Made by a program: the position numbers and the translations under genes. A DNA stretch of 64,000 nucleotides from Chlorops oryzae (lineage: Eukaryota > Arthropoda > Insecta > Diptera > Chloropidae), in NCBI GenBank assembly GCA_020466095.1, contig CM035808.1, positions 11,939,663-12,003,662 on the forward strand. Direction: 5' to 3'. This document shows, piece after piece, positions 55,913-64,000 of the stretch (position 1 is the stretch's first letter; the number at the start of each line of letters is the position of its first letter). The notes below the pieces were generated by a model, which was given only the letters and a program-made list of their open reading frames with translations, searched no databases and was not told the origin of the DNA.

Positions 55913-56666
55913 AGGCCGGTATCGAGCAGATACTAATTTATCTTTGTAGAGTTGGCCATATATTTCACGCGCTAAAGTCAGCTGAGTTTTGTTTACATGT
56001 GAGCTGTCATTGTCAATGAAAGCGAATCATTTCTTGGACATAAAAGTTAAGTGAAATAATTCGCATGAGCTCGGAAACCAGCGCCACACATGTGGTATGT
56101 TATGTTTAGGTTATGTTGCTTTCTCTTTGGAAAATAATGGCAATGTTTAACGAACATTGATGCTGATTAATTCTTACCTGATATTCCCAAGCACTCGGCG
56201 ATCTCGCGCCAAGCTGCAGATACTTCCATGTTGTTGCTGTGCGATCCGGAAGTTATATCCCATATGCAAGGGAATTCTTTAACTTTATTACAGAGCAGTT
56301 GTTTTTGCTCGTAATTGAAAGTTGTTTTTCGTCTTTTTGATACCGATGGTCCAGCTTCAAAAAAGTGGTCTTCGCCGCCATCCATGCTTCAGCTTTCAGC
56401 ATTTTAATTTTTTGGGCGATTCGTGCAACTGATTCAGCCTTTTCGCGGTTGAATAAATGTCAAACACTTTATTTCACTAGCTAAACTAGTCTCCACTTTT
56501 CTCCAAAAGTGCGAAAAATTGCAACCCTGAAGTAATTTTCACAACACTGATTTCACTCGTGCTGGATATGGGTTTGCTAAATGAGAGCGGAAATCGGTTT
56601 ATCGGGCTTTTAGCTCACTTTTTTTTATATGGAGTTTGACAGTTCATGTCTGCTCGATACAGGCCT
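55913..56666 (-). mobile_element. PIF/Harbinger-type element carrying a MADF exon
   Basis: Left end AGGCCGGTATCGAGCAGA, right end TCTGCTCGATACAGGCCT: an 18-bp inverted repeat with one mismatch. Flanking TTA on both sides (55910-55912, 56667-56669) is the 3-bp duplication of this superfamily. Inside is one exon of a MADF/Myb-like protein on the minus strand. No DDE transposase exon is visible in 754 bp, so it is non-autonomous. Confidence 0.82.
56178..56385 (-). CDS. MADF-like DNA-binding exon of a Harbinger element (partial)
   Basis: Starts ATG (MDGGEDHFFEAGPSVSKRR) and runs through a MADF-like helix region (LLCNKVKEFPCIWDI, AAWREIAECLGISG). It ends at a clear GTAAGA donor, so it is the first exon of a spliced gene. 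Harbinger transposons encode a Myb/SANT/MADF protein that helps the transposase bind DNA. No following exon lies inside the element, so this is a relic or depends on flanking DNA. Confidence 0.62.
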
Positions 56667-56669
56667 TTA

Positions 56670-57394
56670 GCGGCGATTCTGAACACCTGCTTTTGGTTCC
56701 CACAAAAAAAAACTCTTTTTTCTAATTTATTCCGCTTTGAAAAGCTAAAATATATGAAACATTTTTTCTTTATTTATTTCTGGCAATAAAAATGACACGA
56801 TTTATTGAACTGTGATGCGAAAATCGAATGTTGCGTGTCTATGGGAAATTCAGTCTGAAACATGAATGCGACAACTTTCGATTTGCATAACATGAAAAAT
56901 AGAAAATCACTGAAGGCAATCATGAAGTCAATAAATCATTTATATCATATCCACATGGAAATGTCCCATAAATTTTGACATCATCAATTCGTCAAAGTTA
57001 AAGCATCAAGAAATAATTATTTTTCGTTTTCTGATTTACTCCGAAAATATGCCATCCTTTGTGGTCTACACCGAGTCCCTATGAAAGGCATCATTAAATT
57101 TTATTTGAATAAGTTGCGATAAATAGATGAATGGAATTAGGACCCGCTTGTACATACATTTGTATATAAGAGGATTTTTGGGCACCATCGAATTTTATTT
57201 GAATTTTTGTTGTTCTTCAAATCGAAGGAAATTAATCCCCAAATTAACCCAAATAGAATTAAATCATTTGACTTCATTTACGAAAAGGGCGACAAGAAAC
57301 CGTTTTGCAAGCCGCAACGAATTGAATGAGCTTGATCACGCAATTCAATTCGATTGTTCTTAAATGGCCAATTATTTCGAGGAAATCCCATAAA
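56670..57394. other. Spacer, no gene seen
   Basis: AT-rich; one 78-codon frame near 57127-57363 has no recognisable domain. Confidence 0.45.
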
Positions 57395-58373
57395 GCTTAG
57401 GTTCCCTCAAAAGCGTGTCAAAGGCAGGTCTCCCTGTGAAATAATTCCACATTAATCCCGATCACGTTGCTTGCTAATAAGCTATGAAATGGTGACGCTG
57501 ATTTATTCTTCAATGAGCTTTCAAATTAATCGCAACTTTGTTAGCTTTTAGCAAAGTGTCTAGCACGAAACCCAAAAGCGCCTTCAATGGAAAAAGTGAT
57601 TATGTGCAGAAATTTCAAATTAAAAAAAACTTTCAATTAACGAGTAGGTGCTGAAATGATTTTGGAAGGCAAAGAAGTGATATCCTTTTTAACTGTTTCA
57701 TATCGGATTCGACGTATTCTCAACCCACTTTGGAACAATCGTCGATTTTTCGACCAGTTTATTCAAAAAAATCCATTTCCCTTTCTGTGCGAGATCTCAT
57801 AGTGTGGGAGACATCAAAATAAAGCTACATTTATTGGTTTTTAAAATAAATTAGAATTTGATAATTCGTATTTATTTATCTATTTTTGATAATTTTTAAA
57901 AAGATAATAATTAAATCGATAATAGAGTAGAGTAGAGCTCTACGATAAATATGTATGTCGATGGCAGCCTTACGTTGAGCTTTTGAATTGCAGAGACGGT
58001 CTTCAGTGTACACAACAAAAGTACATTCTCTACACTCTACACACTTTCTTCTACATAAAAAGCTCTATAGTGTATTCCAGGCTTATAACATATAAATATA
58101 GGCCACATGGCTTCAAAAGGGAGTTTTCGAAAATTCGATTACCCAAAAAGTCTGAAAATTTCCAAAGCACAAAATTTAATTAATTTTTTTTTTTCATTTT
58201 CATTCACACTCCTACTTTTAAAAACTAGAAAATATATTAATTTTCTAAAAAAAAGCTCTTAGTCCAAAATGGGCAGGCCATTCGAATTGAAATGTCCACA
58301 AAAGCCCAGTTCATATCATTAAGAATGGACGTTGGTTCTAACTATTAAAAATATAAACTTCTTACAACACGAA
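57395..58373 (-). repeat. 1-kb inverted repeat, right arm
   Basis: Reverse complement of 38886-39903 with substitutions and small gaps. The inner edge ends at the complement of AACCTAA. No Polinton or other transposon gene lies directly inside this arm. Confidence 0.82.
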
Positions 58374-61300
58374 GTATGCACGAGTTTCAGGTATAAGAAA
58401 ATTACATATCGTCACTATTTGCTTATCTTCCTTTGCGATTTCTCGCACTCGATCGTGGGACTTTTGAACCCCCAAAAACACCCTGTATGCACACGCCACT
58501 GCCTGCAATATCAATATTACTTACTAATGGTCTACAAATGCAAACGATTAAGTTTAAATCCGAAGAATGAGCAAAGTTGGAAAAAAGCCAAACGCCTCCG
58601 AGTATTTGTTTTGACAGACATTGAAGCTTGGACCCTTCAACAAGTTATCAAACTGAATTTTATAGCAAAATAAGATGTTTTCCCAAAAATAAAAAATATT
58701 CAAATACAAAATAAAATATGTCGAAATGTTGAACTAATTTTGTCATCGCGGAGACTCTTCATGTTGCATGGTTTCTTAATTTTGATTTCTTATTTATAGA
58801 AATATGACATCAATGTTGATATAAGATCCAACATACGCACAAATCTATCAACACAGGCCGCAAATATTGTATAAAAAATGATTTTTTTTATCAATCAACT
58901 CGTTTCCCACAGGTCTACTGTGAGTTTATGCTGCGCAACTTGCTTTGCTTTTTACATATGTGTCTAAACATTTTCAAATCAACAGAATCGCACTCGGTTG
59001 TGCAACATTGCCCGCAGATGTTCTTTAAACAACGGATTCTTGTTTTTCCCCCTTTCTATTGGGTGTTCTTTTGTCGAAATCTATTTGAATATGAAACGCA
59101 TAAATGGAGCGAAACGTATTATCTCAATGAAGTAGAATTTCCTTTTCTTTTTAAAGGTTGTTTTTTTTTATGCATTTTTTTCGGTCATTTACAAAATAAA
59201 ACGAATTGTTATTGAAAATAAGAATATTTTTTCCCCCAAGCAAATATTTTTTGTGCGATATATATTTTCTGGGAAAATATTTTAAAAGAGAGCATGTAAA
59301 ATTGTTTTAATGGATTCGCAGAACAATTCAAAGCTACAAAAAAAGTTAAATAAATGAAAATTCAATATAACTCTGATTTCGTGATGAAGTGTTTTTCTTT
59401 TGTCCAGCTACGATACCTTTGAAGTTGCCTTTCATAGCATTTAAAACATGAAAACGCTGAAAACAGAAAACGCTGCAAGGGCTTCACGCCGTATGAGTAA
59501 CATTGATAGTCATGAAGTTATTATGTTACTCATACGCACAAAGTCCTCAGTTACTGGTTCATTAAAATAAAGCCACAGAATATACGTTTATAGAAATCAC
59601 TTTTATGAAGCACGGAATATGTGAATGTGTGGTGGAATTTGGGGATATGTAAGTTTTTTGTTTATTTGTTACATACATACATATGTATGAGGGCTTGTAT
59701 GGTGGTCATTAAAAACGAATTAATTGTGTAGGTAATTTTTCGTTAGATTTTCGAACGAAGCATTAAAAATGAATGAAAAAATATTTTAAAGCAAGAAATT
59801 TTAAATAGGTACTTACATTTTCCGATGAATACGTACTCAATCAAGCTATAAATAAACAGGATTGTTTTTCCAACAGTAATTTTCCCTTTTTTCCCAATAT
59901 GTCCTTATGTGTCAGCATGTAATTCGCATATAATTAAGTGAAAAACTCCGTCGTGAGAGTTCTTATCCTTTGGGAAATGTGTAAATAATTTTGTTTTGAG
60001 CAATTTAGAGGAAAACTAAGACAAGAGCAATTTATGTCGTAGGCACATCCAAACCATATTGACAAGTGGGTCAGATTGCTCGTAGTGTGGTGCGGTCGCA
60101 TCTACCAAAGGACATAAAATTCCCTATGAGTTGATTATAATCAATGTAGAAAATTTACAATTATCATTGATGTGTACATAATTTGCCTCATAAGCATTAT
60201 TTTTAAGCTGAATAAGAAAATGGAGCAACTTAAGCAGAGGTATGAGCTCCACTTGGAGACAAAACAATCCGCTTGTTCAATAAGAGCCTCAACTTTAATT
60301 GGATTGCTCACGCACAAGAATTTTCCTCTTTCAGATAATCGAACAATTTCTTGCTCTATAAGAAACCTTGAATTGATTGCTACAACAGCGAGTTAAAGGT
60401 GCCTCTTAATATCGATTTACCTTTAATTAAATTCTTTTTCTTTTCTTTTATTTTTTCTCTTTTGATTAAAAAGAACTCCCATGGTACGAGCTTGCACATT
60501 AAGCCAGGACAAAATCACAATGAGAATTGCCTTAACAACGATGACTAGACATAAAATCGTTGTGAATAGAGATCCAATTTCGGAAATTTGATGCTAATGT
60601 GTCTTGATGACTTTTGATTCATGCTGTTCTCACCATTTAGATTTAATAAATAGCACTTAGAGTGGAAAATAATCCTTATTTAATTAACATTTTTATAATG
60701 CATCAAAGTCTTACGGAATTTAATTTTATTGACTTACCAAATCTCATCAAGAGCTTTAAATAAATTTAGAATTTTTTGGTATGATTTTTTTCGCTCTAAT
60801 CTCAATTCAATATCATGTTAAAATCGTCCCTTAAAGCAACAGAATTTTTTTCTTTTTTTAAATTGAATCATTACATTCAGATTATTTCCTAGGCGTGACC
60901 ACATCCATTTCTCTTAACGGGCAAAAGCGCAAATCCAATGGCAGGCGTTAGAAGCAATGTGTGCAGAAAAGAAAGTGAAGAAGTGAAAAAGCTTTTCACA
61001 CGATGCGGTGGAAGTTTAATCTGATAGGAAAAAACAAATTGCATACGCGTTCCCTATGCGTATTTTTTGTTCTATTAAAAAAATCCTTTGTAAGCACTTT
61101 AGGTATGTATGTAAGTGCTTTAAGGAAAATTGCTTTATTTAAAAAATTTGTATGGCCAGTTTCTGAGTGCGGGGGGAGAAGCTTGAATCATTGGAAGAAA
61201 AACAAATGGAGTTCTTTCCTCAAATTAATTAAGCACAAAGCTCCTGGAGCAGACAAAACGAAAACAATCAAATTTTTGCGACTCTCCTACTTTTCGTTTT

Positions 61301-63559
61301 GAGGTCAATAAAGCGGCGTTTTTCAAATGTCCTGTGAGGCCATCATTCGTGACATTTCTTCTCTTTACAGTGGAAAAAAATCGCACACGCAATCAAAATA
61401 AAAGCAATTAAAAATTTCGATTTTTTACGATTTTTTTTCGGGACAAGAGCTTGTTTTTGGGGTTTTTATTTAATGAAGAGAGCTTCCAACTAAATTTGTT
61501 TTTAAAGTTTAAAGTTATAGGTCTTAAACGAATATATTTGAGCTCTTGATTATGAAAGTGATATAAGTAAAAAATTTTTAAAATCTAGTTTTACTTCAGA
61601 TTATCTTATTTGATAAGAATTTTATATGAAAAAGCTGATAAACTTGATTTATAAAATTTTCGACTTATACCACTTTCAAAATTCAAGGGCTCATATAATC
61701 CTTATGAGTTTTGCTTCAGGTGCTTCCACACTTGGAAAGAAAAGCACTTTAACCTCCAGAAGGATCAAGTTTTCTTGCTCAAAAACTTTCTATCAAGAAC
61801 AATTTGGCTTGATGAAAATGCTTTTTGAACAACCACATTTGGGAAGCGAAAGCAAAATACTTTTTAAAAGCACTTTACTTGCCAAGTGGGGAAGCACCTT
61901 TACTCTCATATATAAAATACTTTCCTTGCCTTAGATCTTTGAGTGTTTAAGCTAATCAAAAATACTTCAAAGTCGACATTTGTGGCATCAGCAAATGTGT
62001 TTTTTTTTTTTTTGGAAAGTCTCTTGACCAAAGAAATATTTGATGATACCTCTCAAAAAATAAGGAAAATGCTGCATCGAAATCGCATTTTTATTTATAG
62101 AAGATACAATTTTATTCCGAAAATTGTTCACTAAATTTAAAGTTTATTAAGGACTCGCCGAGGCATTGCCTGTTTTGGAAGGGAATTTTTAGGTATTTCA
62201 TTTTTGGCTTAAATCTTGAGTAAAGAAATTTATGACAGTGAATGAAAAGAGTATTTCGAAAAATGTTTAAATGATTCGGAATATAAAAAAAATTCCGAAT
62301 AATGCCTTAAAATTTCAATATTTATGACGAGAAAGGAAGGCTATGACCTTTGCCCTGAAGGAAGTTATCTTCAGCCCAGGTTTTTTTTAAAGGTGAAATA
62401 AAAGTACCCATGAGTGTGATAAAATGTTATTTCCCTAAATTGTTGGCTAAAATGGGCCGTAAAAAATTATTTCTTATTACGGTTGACGATTGATGGCCGC
62501 TTTTATTGAAAAAGAAAACAACTGTCAATTCACTCAAGAGAGCCATTGAAAATTTCAAATTTATTTCATCGTTGAGATATTTAGGATTTATTTATCATTT
62601 ATTTATTATAAAATCGAGAAATTCTACTTTTTATTAACATTTCTTTGGCCTCGAAAATGAGCACTAAACTCATCATTTGAGTGCTTTTGAGTGGTTCAAG
62701 GAGAAACCTCACAAACAATCAGACACATAAATTCGTGTAAAAATATAAAAATTCAAAATAAACAAAATATCTATATTAGAATAATGAAATGAATATTATT
62801 TCCCGCTCTTTCGGCGGCTGAATATCTTGGTTTCTATATCAAAAAAAGATTTTTATTTTTTAATAAATTCATAGTTGAGTGTATATAGTACCTATGTGTA
62901 TAGTTAATGTACTCATTAAATGCCACGAAGGAGCTTTCAAAAGGTGTTGATTATTTTTAAATTGCTTTATTCCATTAACAATCGAATCAACACATGGAAT
63001 AGATTCTTGAAGGCATTCGCTCGCCCTCTTATGACCTGCTGTGGAATTTATGCTCCATTCAATGGGATTTGGGTTATGTGGTTTCCACATGGTAATCATT
63101 TGCCTCTCACGTAAGATGAGAGCCTTCAAGAGAATCGTGAAATGAAATAAATTTAGCAAATCATTGCTCTTTGGCGTCTTATAAAAATAGCTCGCCATGA
63201 GAAATGCTGTCGAAAGGAAATAAATTAAATTATTTATTATTTATTTTCGCACTTTTCATCGCACTTTCAATGACAGCAAAGATACCGATCACAAGTCGAG
63301 GATAATTCATGGCACTCAACGACGTCAGCCCTTTGTAAAATCAGCTTATCGCTGATTGAGAAATGCAAATAAAATCGTGCGTTGCTACACTTAAAAAAAG
63401 GAAAAACTTTTAAAGGCTTCGAGGGTGTAAGCATTTGAAATGAAAACCATTTTTTTTTGTTCATTTAATTGTTCACTCAAAAGTTAATTAGAAGAAGTTT
63501 ATTTTACTTTTTTGTATCTTCTCAAAGGAATAAGGATAAAGTTTATTTATTTATGTTTG
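58374..63559. other. AT-rich DNA, no gene supported
   Basis: ORFs of 60-115 codons occur on both strands, but none has recognisable domains, conserved-looking composition or neighbouring splice signals that build a gene. A tephritid-style (CATA)n patch is at about 59670-59690. This region may be intronic to the putative channel gene. Confidence 0.4.
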
Positions 63560-63739
63560 TTTGTATGCATGCATGCAGGCCCATCGAGAAAAAATTGGGG
63601 ATACGAAAGGTGTCCTTTTCACGAGCCGAAAGGCACAGGCAGTGACGAAAAAGGATCACCGCTAGATATGTCTTACGTCCGTCTCCCTTTTGTTGAGGGT
63701 TTAGTTGGAAGCGGGCAGTTTGGAATACGCTGGAGGACC

Positions 63740-64000
63740 CAAGATTTTTATACCCGACACACTCTGTGTCGAGGGTATATTGCGTTTGTGTGGTTGTGTG
63801 TAACACCCAGAACCAGTCGAGATAGACCATACAAGATATATATAGAAATGATCAGCGTCACCAGGAGATTCGATTTAGACATGTCCGTCCGTCTGTTTGT
63901 ATACAGTTTTCTTATCGAAGGAGTTGAGCTATCTTGATGAAATTTGATATGCGTACTCACAAGCACATGTTCGAGAATGGACCCGATCGGACCATTTTTA
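63740..64000 (+). repeat. Dispersed repeat with palindrome and GTCCGTCCGTCTG motif, copy 2 (cut by window end)
   Basis: TATACCCGACACA and TGTGTCGAGGGTATA form a hairpin at about 63750-63779, followed by GTAACACCCAGAACC and CGATTTAGACATGTCCGTCC. The last part matches the repeat at 49760-49800. This arrangement (TATACCC...GGGTATA, then the GTCCGTC tract) recurs in fly dispersed repeats. Confidence 0.6.

Noticed and set aside
38886..58373. Giant Polinton/Maverick transposon with 1-kb ends
   Set aside because: No DNA polymerase B, integrase, ATPase or capsid-like ORF in between, and no 6-bp target duplication at the outer edges. Kept only as an inverted-repeat observation.
58332..59215. ORFs of 95-113 codons right of the inverted-repeat arm
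   Set aside because: No recognisable domain, no polyA or splice arrangement, and similar lengths arise by chance in this AT-rich DNA.
62869..63198. 109-codon minus-strand ORF
   Set aside because: Looks somewhat protein-like but has no motif I recognise and no supporting signals; not enough to call a gene.

Overview
The window is nuclear DNA of a higher fly (Diptera, Schizophora). A tephritid-like acalyptrate is my best guess, not a proof. The support is a cytosolic carboxypeptidase gene with fly-style exons, two intron-containing tRNA-Tyr genes, GT-AG introns, an AT-rich background and a dense mix of fly-type transposons (hAT, piggyBac, Harbinger, pogo/Tigger, foldback, LINE and SINE).

Left part (1-14.3 kb, + strand): most of a cytosolic carboxypeptidase gene of the Nna1/CCP/AGBL family, the fly NnaD. 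The 5' end lies outside the window. Seven exons (119-6819) carry the catalytic domain and end a short isoform. A splice donor inside the seventh exon (after 6663) joins in frame to eight more exons (8900-13990), giving a long isoform with a basic, low-complexity tail. Two divergent tRNA-Tyr(GTA) genes sit in one of its introns. A partial copy of the gene's 3' end lies at 15.97-18.43 kb and is interrupted by a LINE fragment encoding a DUF4780-type ORF1.

Middle part (22-30 kb, + strand): three compact genes. They are an unrecognised 932-residue Lys/Glu/Ser-rich protein with tandem repeats, a 457-residue TPR protein (possibly TTC29-like), and a DUF4729-like protein. Two near-identical piggyBac-type MITEs flank or invade the last two.

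Right part (32-64 kb): gene-poor. An exon at 32.24-32.40 kb looks like the first membrane segment of a two-pore potassium channel, so much of the rest may be its first intron. Inside are two small intronless ORFs (86 and 187 aa) sharing an unusual C-terminal motif (IVLYLAPIN-x-DL-x-FK). There is a 4.9 kb foldback/MULE-like element (46556-51470) built from arrays of a GGCCCCAAA-rich unit and bounded by a perfect 9-bp target duplication. A 1-kb inverted repeat has its arms at 38.9 and 57.4 kb. Many MITEs are present, several nested and with recognisable target-site duplications.

The strongest oddities are the composite foldback element, a tRNA-derived SINE and a LINE that both end in (CCTAA)n (the unit of the ancestral insect telomere repeat, which flies have lost), and the paralogous IVLYLAPIN ORFs. 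All calls come from reading the sequence by eye; no database search was run.
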